Assembly: GCF_021730395.1 (NCBI RefSeq)
Contig: NC_069361.1
Span: 72,177,001 to 72,241,000, forward strand
Source of the DNA: Mercenaria mercenaria
Taxonomy: Eukaryota; Mollusca; Bivalvia; Venerida; Veneridae
Reading direction: 5' to 3'
Length of the DNA: 64,000 bases
The translations under genes were made by a program, and so were the position numbers. Below the pieces are notes generated by a model that was not told the DNA's origin, searched no databases, and saw only the letters and a program-made list of their open reading frames with translations. Below are positions 46,921-57,319 of the stretch, piece by piece (position 1 is the first letter of the stretch; each line of letters opens with the position of its first letter).

Positions 46921-46924
46921 TATA

Positions 46925-48225
46925 CTATACAAATACAAATACATGGCATTTATATAGCGCAAAAATTATAAAATATTTTATTGCGCTTTACAATTACATA
47001 ATATACATTTAAAATATCTACACACAAAATATGAACAGAATTCTAGAACTTAGATTTAGCGATTTGGACATGTATAAATACTATTTTACACCACTTCTGA
47101 TATTTTGTATCCCAACAAGACTACATTCATTGTTCATGAAACTGACTAAATAAATGTGTTTCAGTTTTGATCTAAAGCTGGCTTCAGACTGAATGTTTTT
47201 CAGATAGGTAGGTAGATCGTTCCACCATTTGGGACCAACGACTGCCATAGATCTGTCTGCTAATTTTGTTCGCCGTCTAGGGATGTTAAAGTTAGTGTCA
47301 CTTTGTGAGCGAAGTCTGTATCGTTGTCGAATAGGTACAAACATTTCCCTCAGATATACTGAAACTGTACCATTGATGACACGGAAGACTATTACTAAGA
47401 CTTTGAACATGACTCTAGCCTTAACTGGAAGCCAGTGTAATTCTTTTAGAAGTTCGGCACTTAGTTTTTCATAGGAAGCATTCTTGACTACTCTAGATTA
47501 CTCATGATTTTGGACCGCTGTAGTTTATTGATTTGGTAGGCTGGAATTTCTGTAAATAAACTGTTGCAGAAGTCAATGGGAGAATGAATCAATCCATGCA
47601 CTAATGATTCAGTTGACTTCTGTGTGAGATGTTTCCGTATAGCCCTAAAGTTTCGTAACTGCACATGAGCTATCTGACACTTTTTCTGAATGTGATGGTA
47701 AAAGTTGAGTGTATTGGTCATAGTTACACCCAGGTCTCTGACATGATCGACGCATTTTACGTCACACCCACCAACGTTTACACTTGTGATGTTCAATTTC
47801 GCTAACTGTTGTCTGGTTCCATACATAATTATTTCAGGTTTAGACTGATTCATTTTCAGTTTGAAGGTTGTCATCCATTTTATGATTTCATTGAGACAAC
47901 TGTCGAGTTGTTTAAGAACAGTTGTCTCATTTTGAGAATTTTCTGCTTGAATTTTGTATACCAAATTCATCTTGAAGGATTTGAATCAGTATCAGGATAT
48001 CGATGGTATCGAACGCTCCACTCAAGTCGACAATGACCACGATTGTTATTTGATTTTCATCTATGGTTTCAAAAAGATCATTATACATTTTGACCATTGA
48101 TGTTTCAACCCCATGCTATTTTCTAAAGGCACTTTGGTAGGCTCGTAGGAGATTGTTAGCTTCAATATGCTAATTGATTTGATTTAGAGCAGTCTTTGAC
48201 GACAAGGTGAGTTTAAACCATTTTA
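46925..48225 (-). mobile_element. 5'-truncated LINE with internal deletion (CR1/L2-like)
   Basis: On the minus strand the 5' end is in the reverse transcriptase fingers (LNQIN, HIEANNLLRAYQSAFRK, then a stop, HGVETSMVKMYNDLF). Motif A follows (VIVDLSGAFDTIDI). Right after LQDEFG the sequence jumps to NLVYKIQAEN, which normally follows the YADD box. The catalytic YADD and the 80-100 residues before it are therefore missing, with a frame change. Thumb and tail follow (WMTTFKLKMNQSKPEIIMYG, DLGVTMTNTLNF), then, after a frame break, the C-terminal WWNDLPTYLKN region. The 3' end has the stem 'gtaaagcgc...gcgctatataaatgcc' and an ATTTGT-rich tail. It is dead. Family placement is by memory of the C-terminal motifs. 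Confidence 0.85.
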
Positions 48226-48374
48226 ATTTCGTTGAAACAATATCGAGAGGAGCTGAAGCTAATGTCAGGTATGTTTATTAAATAACCTGTGGTGAGATCA
48301 AGGCGTACCGTACATGACATTATAAACATGTGGTGTATCTCGATGTAGTCGGGTCGTAACCTCTTAGTAAACAT

Positions 48375-51300
48375 TTTGAAATATCATCTAGTACTCCTAA
48401 TTATATAATATGGTGGCAAAGATCTTCTTTTATAAACAGGCGAAAGACCTCGAAAATGTTATAGATCACTGCCAAACTACATTTAATAACATGAAACATT
48501 TATATATCTTTAACAGCTATATATGCCTGCTTTGTTTGCTTTATTAATGTCACATTGGTTTACTACATTACATTTTATTCGGTGTTGAGATGGGGTTGAA
48601 GAAGGCCGTAAGGCGAATTCCATTTCCTCCCTCAAACCGCTTTTTTTTTCAAACTGAAATAACGATCATACTGCTTGGCTGTGTTTTACGTTTCCAACGA
48701 ATGTATTCAAAGATTTAATTTACATACGGGCAAGACCTAACAAGTGCATCTTTTGAAATAATTTGCAACTAGAAGTATAACAATGATTCTAAACGAAGCC
48801 TAAAATAGCTGGAGACAAATTGGTCATTTCCATATATAGCTGCTGTCTATTTTCTCTTTCTGTGCATATCGCAATAATTAGATTTCTACGCTTTGGGGGT
48901 GTATTTGCATGATAAATGCCAGTCCTAAATAGAACTTCATTTCAGCGTTCCTATTCTGATCTTCAGAAACTGTCACCTGCTAAATACTTCAAACTGGTAG
49001 ATGGTCATTGTTATAATCATATTGGGCGAAATGCTTCACAATAAGGACAATTTTATTTTAATCTTCCTGTGTACCACTCAGTTCAGACTTATTTTAATAC
49101 TTTAATTAACAAGATTTGATGATAAACTGGACAACTGCAATATGGTTTGGCAGAATTTATCATATTTTACACGCCTTGGATTCAACACAGACAACTCATG
49201 TGTGCGGAACTTTAGTAAGTATATCCAACCGCGGTATTTATATTTACTTGTTAAATTCTGTTATATTTGACAAATGTTTACCAAGACGAAGAGTAAAAAT
49301 ATTGGTGGGTGCTTTTTCGGAAATGGTGCATCTTGATCACGCTCATAGATATTGTTTGAAAATACATTCAACGTTTGCATATATCTACGAATACAGAATT
49401 TATTGTTGGCTATAGGTGTACATCCAAGATGAAATTGACCACCGGAAGCTAAAGTTCCTTGGTCAACAATGGCTTCCGTCCTTTGCACGTTTTATAAACG
49501 ACAACAACATGCAAGGATTCATATCGGATATCATACCGAGTTATATCATACCAAAGCAGGATTTTACAGATGTCATAACCGTGTATTTGTTTTCCATGAT
49601 GTTTCTAAATAAGTATTGGTAAAAAGGTATTATTAAACATGCTTCAATGGAAATACCATGAATGAACTTAAGTGATGGAACATGGCAGCTTTGAAAGTTA
49701 AGTAAAAATACCTCGTTATTAGACCAAGGCTGTATATTTGTAATAACAGCGATTGAGATTTTCGCGGACATGTACTGCTATAAAGCAACCGTTTATGACA
49801 GTTTGCTGTGCACTCTGTTACAGTTCCCGAGAGAAATTGTGATAGATATAATCGAATTTTCTCAAGCAGACGTATGGTGTCCATGGATTACGTTAAATCC
49901 TGAAGATCAAATTCAAACACTGTTATTCCAACCCACAAAGTTAAACGATGATTGTCCCAATGATAAGTATAATGGAAAATACATTAAAACGTTTGCATGC
50001 TTTCTTTAAAACTTATTGATATACGGTTATAATTTAAACAGGACTGGTTTAGTGTACTCAGATAATATTGCAGCATTATAACATGTAATATCTGATATAC
50101 AATTTAAGGAATGCTTTGTACATGTTAATAATTTTTAAAGTGTTCCTCTGTATATGTTACACTTCGCTTCTGTAAAATAAATTGGCGGATACGAATACTG
50201 CTTTAATATAAGAATGAATATATGTGTATTATTTTTTTTTAATATTTAGGCGAATCAGCACCCTGGTTTTGCAATTAAGCCCAATTAAGTATAGGTACAC
50301 GTTTTGATAAAAGACATATTTGATTTATGTGTTATTATTGAAAGAATACACACTAAAAATGTTTCACTTCGGGAATTTGGGATCGTAGAGCTCATCCATT
50401 GTTATCTTGTAATGATATGTTATATGTTGTGCCAGAGGAAGAAAATAAAATACAAAATAGAAGTATAATTGATGACTTGTGATGTACTAAAAGGAAGAAA
50501 ATAAGATTCGGAATAGAAGTATAGATAATTGCTTGTGTTGTGCTGGAGTAGGAAAATAAGATTCAATGTATAAAATAAAAGTATTAATGACGATTTGTAT
50601 TAAAGAAAGAAAATAAAGATACATTAATGATTATAGAATAATAAATGTCCTAGAGGAAAAACAAAACGTACGAAAATGTTTTCCGTTAAGATATCGAGGA
50701 TTTCGATAACGTATATTCAAAACTGTAGCTCGAAATGTTGAAATCGTTTTGTATTGAAATTCGGACAACTTCCCGCTTCAAATTCAGGAACAAAAATAAA
50801 AATGAATGCAAATATTCTGAATTTTGTAAGAAGCTATTCCACAAGTGATGTTATCTCGTACAGAAATAGATATTTTATCTGATTCTAAGATTCATTATAA
50901 TGACATAATCTATCTCTAGGTGGTGATAAATTTCTTGTTCAAGGCGTGTTATCTGGTGTTATGTTTGTATCATGTGACACTTTCATCAAGATAGTTACCG
51001 TTATAAATTTTGTGATGTTCGCGTATCTCAAGCAGTAGATAATATACTAGCTTTTGAAAATAATTAAATGGTAGTGTGTAAATTGGTATACATCTGAATA
51101 TGCCTTGACAGTACCAATTAACTAATTAGCAATCAGTAAAACATGTATTTATGCTATAGGCAAGCAAAACGCTTCCTTACATATCACAGTTTCCATTTCC
51201 ATTTGATAATGCTCATGCAGATATCTGAAAATAATAGACAGGAATTCATATTCCTGCATCTTGAAAGAAAAAATGTCACGTTATTATTACGTCATAAGCA

Positions 51301-51860
51301 ATATCACACTGGGTGGTCTTTGTCTCGGGCAAATCACAAAACATTTCGTAGGTTTAGATTTGTAATGAGTTTGTAAAACATGTAATTTGCAAAGACCCAA
51401 AACAATATATAACAAACACTATAACCAATTCTCATTACATATAATACTGAACAACTCGTATTTCAATACATTTCATGTATTTCGATGTGCAATGCATGCA
51501 CTTGATGCAAAGTGCAAAGACATATTTACATACAATATTCAAATCTGCTTAGGAGACCACCTATATTAAGCAAAAACCTGTGTTGTAAGACCATTAGTCC
51601 CTCTACAGAGCATTTCATATAGATTGAACCTGTATTAAAAGACCACCTGAAGTATGAGAAAACGTATTTGCTCTCCCTTAAGTGGGCTCTTAAAGCAGGT
51701 TTCACTGTACATAAACTTGTACAAAAATGTCCGTATCCTCTGACAGGTCATTAAGACTGGCAAGATATAGATAGTTTTTACTCGCTCGCATACTTGGAAC
51801 AATTTCAGGAAATTCTTACATGCAAGCCCTGTCAAAAGCACATTTAAAACCTCCCAGTTG
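48375..51860. other. Gene-free outer part of block 3
   Basis: It is homologous to 31644-34110. Block 3 has extra sequence between about 49385 and 50645, which includes the 55-60 bp tandem repeat at 50430-50650 and plus-strand frames of 68 and 79 codons (49416-49622, 49770-50009) without recognisable domains. A copy of the old dispersed unit lies at 50860-51010. Confidence 0.5.
50430..50650. repeat. Tandem repeat, about 55-60 bp, four decayed units
   Basis: Units share 'aggaagaaaataa.at.c.aaatagaagtata.at.gatgactTGTG'. The array is found in block 3 only; the matching position of block 2 near 33340 lacks it. Confidence 0.65.
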
Positions 51861-51864
51861 TGCT

Positions 51865-52020
51865 TCAAGCTTATTTGAACCACTCTCAAATCCGCTTCCT
51901 GGAAAATCCAGTACTTGTGTCATAGAATGAGAATGCGTGGTCGTGACCCTAATGGGGCTGGAACCCACAACTCCCAGATTAAGCGGTCGACACCCTTAAC
52001 CATTAGACCACCGTTCCCCT
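51865..52020 (-). mobile_element. tRNA-headed SINE (minus), shared with block 2
   Basis: On the minus strand: GGGGAACGGTGGTCTAATGG (A box), then GGGTTCCAGCC (B box), 'gggtcacgaccacgc', and the body 'gacacaagtactggattttcc', 'gagagtggttcaaataagctt'. It is full length through the head, whereas its orthologue at 34115-34240 has a deletion in the head. Same family as 3085-3286. Confidence 0.85.
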
Positions 52021-52227
52021 TAGAAAAATGATTTAAGCTGTTTATGATTTTTTTTATTTATTTTTGACCGCATCCAATTTTTTTAATTTCACAGAGTCAT
52101 TAAAGACTTACTGTAAACATAGAAATTTCATTTTAACATTGTTCTTTCTCAGTCAAAAAAAAATGTCTTTGTGTACCGGTATATTTTTGACAGTAGTAAG
52201 TATCTAAATGTTTGTGTCCGTGTTATA

Positions 52228-52445
52228 CCACAGTCACACATACGGCGCAGATAGCTACGTTTAGCTACGTATAGAAACGTAGTAATTCGTACCGATCCGT
52301 ACCTGAGCCGTACGAATTGGTACGGATTGATACGTGTTACTACTTTAAGGTACGGCTCAGGTACGAATCAATACGGATCAGTACGGATGACTACGTTTCT
52401 ATCCGTGGCTAGACGTAGCTATCCGCGCCGTATGTGTGACTGGGG
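52228..52445. mobile_element. 218-bp palindromic element with TATA duplication
   Basis: It is flanked by TATA at 52224-52227 and 52446-52449; the block 2 empty site has one TATA at 34421-34424. The ends CCACAGTCACACATACGGCG and CGCCGTATGTGTGACTGGGG are inverted repeats. The interior is also self-complementary ('ccgtacctgagccgtac' with 'gtacggctcaggtacg'). The whole element is made of ACGTA/TACGG-like words and should fold into one long hairpin. Non-coding. Confidence 0.9.
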
Positions 52446-52528
52446 TATAACAGAAGTGTGCTCATTTCAGTCTTCTCTCATACAGTTTTAAGTTACTATT
52501 GTCACAATCTTCATACTACATTGAAATA

Positions 52529-53018
52529 ACAAGTGCTGGACAATATGTATGAGTTATAGTTCAGATTTTCTAAGTATATAAAGGGCCATAATTCCGACAA
52601 AATGCAGGTTAGAGTTATGGTTCTTGACCTACATTGTCCCCTAATGATGATAAACAAGTGTGCAATGATTCAAAGCTGTAGCTCTTATAGTTTTTGACAA
52701 AAAAGGTGACCTAAACAAAAGTTGTAAACAATAAACTTAAAATTTCTAAGTGTTTAAAGTTTCAAAGCTGTAGCGCGTATAGTTTTTGAGAAAAGGCGGA
52801 CCTAAACAAAAACATTTTAACGAAGAAACTCAAATTTTCTAAGTACAAAAAGGGCCATAATTCTACCAAAATGCATAGCAAAGTTATGGTTCTTGGTCTA
52901 AATAATGGCAAAGTTTCAGATCTTTAGCCCTTACAGTATTTGAAAATAATTGGACGCCGACGCCGACGATCAAGTGAAGACAATACCTCGTAGATTTTTT
53001 TTAAAATGTCAGACGAGC
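52529..53018 (+). mobile_element. Interspersed element with repeated paragraphs
   Basis: The phrases 'tttctaagta.a.aaagggccataattc', 'caaaatgca..gagttatggttcttg', 'tttcaaagctgtagc.c.tatagtttttga' and 'ggcggacctaaacaaaa' occur two or three times. The 3' part has GACGCCGACGCCGACGATC and ends 'gagctaaaaa'. Block 2 near 34530 reads 'catagaaataaaaataaaac' without it. This is an empty-site-supported insertion of a repeat type I recognise from bivalves. Confidence 0.8.
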
Positions 53019-53617
53019 TAAAAATAAAACAACAACAAAACAACAAACCTCCCGTAAAATGTACTTGTTATACACATACACATATTCATTTTATATATCC
53101 TTACAAAAGTGTCTTAATGTGTGCCCCTACCGCTTTTCAAAATACTTTGACCTTAACGGGGTCAGATTGCAGAAAACATTTCTCACAAACCACTTTGAAA
53201 AAGTTCTGATACAGTTTCAAACTAAATAAAATAACTCGGATTGACAATTATTATGTTAGCGGGTTACTTTAATATATGCAACATATTTACTGATACGTAC
53301 TTTACATACAACTTTTTTAAAATGGATTAGAGTATTAATTAAGATTAAGTACGTGATTGCATAATTCGGTTTTGATGTAAAATATACATTTTATTAACGA
53401 TAGACTTTCTAAACGTATTGTTAATTGAAAGATTTCAACAAACACGTAGATGTATCCATTTACAAAAATGTCCACCACTTATACTGTAACTAATAGTTTG
53501 CAATGATTAGGAGTCATGCTTTTATCACATTGACATCAAACAAATATAATATGTACAATTTTAAGTCATGCAAAATGAAATGGTGTATTGTTAATACTTT
53601 AGAAGTATTATATTTAA

Positions 53618-54150
53618 GGTGGAATGCGCCTAATTTGAAGTTGTTGGGTTCCGTTTCGAAATTTTGTTTAATATAAAATTCAGCATATCCCTCATAGAAT
53701 GCGTATTTTCCTTTTTTGATATTTCTGTAACTTTTTCTCTACAAACCTTCAAACACGACTATTGACGTCCATTTTTTTATGAACCGTTATTTCACGTCCG
53801 TCAGACTGTTTTCTTAAATCGTTCTGTTCAGTCAACAAGTATCGATTTGCTTGTTTCTCATCATATTTTCATTTAAAAATGTCTTTGAAATGGTGTATAA
53901 TTTGTGGAGATTATTTTAACGTTGAAGTCGATATTTACGTTCAAGTGACGTCAGAGCGACAAATATGACGTTTAGTTATGAATAAAAAGTTTGCGTTAAT
54001 CTTGTCTCATGTAAAACCCAAACGATAGAATTTGACAAAAAACTAACATGATCATGAAAACTTTCTTTTCTGTCGATTGAAGGAAAAAATTATGGGGTCA
54101 CCGAATTCATTTTCGCGTAAAATTACGTTACGCTACCCCTACCCCCAAAT
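53618..54150 (+). repeat. Left terminal inverted repeat of the foldback element
   Basis: It pairs with 56784-57315 over its whole length with only scattered differences and small gaps. It contains 'gacgtcagagcgac', 'ttgacaaaaaactaacatgatcatga' and 'atggggtcaccgaattc'. Confidence 0.9.
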
Positions 54151-55077
54151 AACAACATAGCTTAGTTTGGCTGTTTTTCTGATATATCTCTTTTCAAATC
54201 TTAGTATTTTACATTCTGATTCATCAGTTGTTCACTACAGGCGTGAAACGAATCAAGGAACGTGAGAAAGAGAGCTTTCCTTTCAAAAGAGGTCCTTATA
54301 ACTGTAAAATTGGCGACTTCATTGAGAAATGGTTTGAATGCAGAATGTATAACATACGCCAATACGACAACGTTGCTTAAAATACTGATCATGTTATTTT
54401 TGAAAGTCGCTTTAAATATACTTTCTATATGATAAAGCTTATTTTTTTCAAATTTTTCTTACTCAAAGTACCAATAAACACGTTTTCCGTTGTAAAACAC
54501 TGCTAACATGAAGAATATTTGCATATGCAATTGTGTTTATTGTTCGGAGTTTTCACACTTGAAACACAAACAGAAAGCATCATTATTGTACAATATCATT
54601 GATCAATACTATACAACAGATTCAAATATTCTAAAGGTTGTAATTCCAGAGGTATGACCCTTGACTCAACCGCCCCTCCAAGGGAGTAAAGGTTGTTTGT
54701 ATCTTGTTTTTCTTAATATTATCCCTAACCCTCCCTAAGTACGCACACACGCACGCACGCACATCCCAAGGTCTTACATTTTTACTATTTCGTTTCTTAC
54801 TTCACCACCCTAGTAACATCTGACCATAAGATAAGTTGCCATGGGCTTGCCCGGTTAATTACCCGCTCCACGCATACGTCCGCATAATTTGATGGCGGAA
54901 TTTGGTTTTACGGGTCAGAGTTAATTTTTCATTATTTTGAAATTTTATACCACAGACGCTATTTGAAATAAATCATAACTTCTACAAGTTCAGTATTCAT
55001 GATATAAGAGAGGTTTCGTTGAGTTACAGCGAGTGTCAGTCACAACCGCTGCTTTCTTTCTTTCTTTCTTTTACCCC

Positions 55078-55303
55078 ATCCGCTTAGCTCAGTAGGAGCG
55101 CAGATCTATGGATCGCGAGTTCGGTCCCCGGGTAGGGCATGCCGATTTGATAGAAGGCACGTGTCCGAAATCATTCGTCCTCCACCTCTGATTTATGTGG
55201 TGAAGATAGAAGTTATTTGTTGAGAATACAGAATCCAGGAACACTGCTTAGGTTAACTGTCCGCAGTAACGTAGAAAAACAGAGCTTAACCAAAAAACAA
55301 CAA
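55078..55303 (+). mobile_element. tRNA-headed SINE with intact head
   Basis: The head CCGCTTAGCTCAGTAGGAGCG is an A box, and GCGAGTTCGGTCCCCGGG contains the B box. The body 'aatcattcgtcctccacctctga' and 'aatccaggaacactg.ttaggttaa' matches 5588-5837 and 15030-15232. This copy supplies the head that those two lack. A poly-C/poly-A region follows to about 55360. Confidence 0.85.
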
Positions 55304-56271
55304 CCCCCCAACCCCCTCCCCAAAAAAAAAACAAAAAAAAAAACAAACAACAACAACAAAACATCTTTCTTTTTTATGTCATGGAATGTTTTCTTTACTC
55401 GTATTTCTTATGTTTCTAATATTAGGAAACAGTATTATGTATGGAATATGTTTCTATTATGTGTCTATGAATACAAGGATAACATTTGTACACACATCTC
55501 CGGAGAGCTAAAACCTCTTTGCAAAGGATGGGGTTTCTATCTAGCTAAGTTGCTAAATAAATTAACCTTTTCAGAGCAACAGCCTCCGTAGCTGTTTTCC
55601 CGCGGTTATTCAGGAGGATTCACTTTATTCGAAATCGGGGTGTCCGACTACTCTCCAAACAATCGAAATATTTCCAAAAACGTAAAATTTGTAATAAAGT
55701 TAGATAAAATAATGTTTACTCGAACATGATGTTATAATTACCTAAAGGCTTTCTAAATTTTAAAAAGTTGTATTAGCACTTTTTTCCGAGTTATGTGTTA
55801 TGTTAAAATGAATATTTCTCATTTTCACCTACGTTTTACTTTTTTCGTACTGTGCCGAGGTTGGCCAGGTTCTGTTTACCCCAGTATTATTTTCTGAAGA
55901 CTGGTTGTTGTTCGAATCGGCTTCATTAAGAATGCACCTATATTAACTAATAAGATATTTATGGCATATATTTATAATGTAGGCCTATATTTGTTTGCCT
56001 CAGTTCTATTAGCTGCATGTGATGGAATTATATACTGGTACTTGTTAAAATTAAAAGGCTGTGATAATTCAAATAAAGGATTTTCACTATATTCTGTCGT
56101 TTTTTTTTTAAATTTATTTTTGTAAATGTTAACAATGTAATGTGCATCGACACATGAGTTTTCATGTATTATTATTAACTTGCGAGATGAATTATTTCAC
56201 TTGTAACGTTGAATGAAATCATTAATAGTTGTAAAGGCCTCTTTTGATTAAATTCTACTTAAATAGGTTAA

Positions 56272-56476
56272 CCTTTACCCTGCTAAATTTCTATAATGAA
56301 CTTGCCCATCTTCCAATTCGGCCAGAACCATTAACTGTTAAAAGGGGTGAATACCAAAAAAGTACTGACTGAATGGCAAATAGTGCAGATCATGATCAGA
56401 CTGCACGGATATGCATGCTGATCATGATCTACACTGGTCGCAAAGGCAGAATCAATCATGTTCAGCATGATAAGGG
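56272..56476 (-). mobile_element. Miniature inverted-repeat element, TTAA-flanked (minus)
   Basis: It is flanked by TTAA at 56268-56271 and 56477-56480. The reverse complement matches 45025-45229. The ends are CCTTTACCCTGCTAAATT and ATCATGCTGAACATGATT-side inverted. It is nested in the foldback element and so is younger than it. Confidence 0.9.
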
Positions 56477-56783
56477 TTAAAGATGAGTTTGTCTTGATCA
56501 CGAGAATCAGAAAATCCATTGAATTACGCATGTTTTTTATCTGAGGTAGAAGTAGAGTAATGTAATTCAGCGCAAAGGGTAACGGGGTGTTGATTTTGTC
56601 GCATTCTCATATATCAAATATAATCTAAACATTAAAATCTGAGTTCTACACAGATATTATTTCGCTATTGTAACAGAGTTTTAAAGGCTATTTTGATTTA
56701 ATTTTACCAGGAAAAATAAAATAGTAGAGTTTATCCTAAAAGGAGGAGATACATGAAAAAATACTCAATTGCGCTATCTTGTG

Positions 56784-57315
56784 ATTTGGGGGTAGGGGTA
56801 GCGTAACGTAATATTACGCGAGAACGAATTCGGTGACCCCATAATTTTATTCCTTCAATCGACAGAAAGGAAAGTTTTCATGATCATGTTAGTTTTTTGT
56901 CAAATTCTATCGTTTGGGTTTTACATAAGACAAGATTAACGCAAACTTTTTATTCAAAACTAAACGTCATATTTGTCGCTCTGACGTCACTTGAACGTAA
57001 ATATCGACTTCAACGTTAAAATGATTTCCACAAATTATACACCATTTCAAGACATTTTTAAATGAAAATATGATGAGAAACAAGCAAATCGATACTTGTT
57101 GACTGAACAGAACGATTTAAGAAAACAGTCTGACGGACGTGAAATAATGGTTCATCAAAAATGGACGTCAATAGTCGTGTTTGAAGGTTTGTAGAGAAAA
57201 AGTTACAGAAATATCAAAAAAGCAAAATACGCATTCTATGAGGAATATGCTGAATTTTATATTAAACAAAATTTCGAAACGGAACCCAACAACTTCAAAT
57301 TAGGCGCATTCCACC
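56784..57315 (-). repeat. Right terminal inverted repeat of the foldback element
   Basis: Reverse complement of 53618-54150; see that entry for shared words. It ends with GGCGCATTCCACC directly before TTAA. Confidence 0.9.
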
Positions 57316-57319
57316 TTAA

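Larger units (their letters stand above)
54151..56783. other. Interior of the foldback element
   Basis: AT-rich, non-coding as far as I can see. The longest minus-strand frame (54201-54392) has no known motif. Apart from the nested SINE and miniature element, there is a short GCACGCAC microsatellite near 54740. Confidence 0.5.
53618..57315. mobile_element. 3.7-kb foldback element, 532-bp inverted repeats, TTAA target
   Basis: It begins GGTGGAATGCGCC and ends GGCGCATTCCACC, flanked by TTAA at 53614-53617 and 57316-57319. The same site is uninserted at 38493-38496 (block 2) and 58699-58702 (the internal duplicate in block 3). The terminal inverted repeats (53618-54150 and 56784-57315) are near-identical by eye. 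They end inward with TACCCCTACCCCC / GGGGGTAGGGGTA. The 2.6-kb interior has no recognisable transposase and contains a SINE (55078-55303) and a TTAA-type miniature element (56272-56476). It is a non-autonomous element; the TTAA target suggests piggyBac-type mobilisation, but the very long repeats are unusual there. Confidence 0.9.

Noticed and set aside
54730-54765. GCACGCAC run as a regulatory or Z-DNA element
   Set aside because: Short simple sequence inside a transposable element; no further support.
3085-55100. tRNA-like sequences with A and B boxes (3085, 13168, 37600, 52000, 55078) as tRNA genes
   Set aside because: Each continues into a repeated body with an A/T-rich tail, lacks a convincing cloverleaf, and has sister copies; they are SINE heads.
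53618-57315. Polinton/Maverick-type element because of the long inverted repeats
   Set aside because: Far too short, no polymerase, integrase or capsid genes, and a 4-bp TTAA target where that class makes 6-bp duplications.
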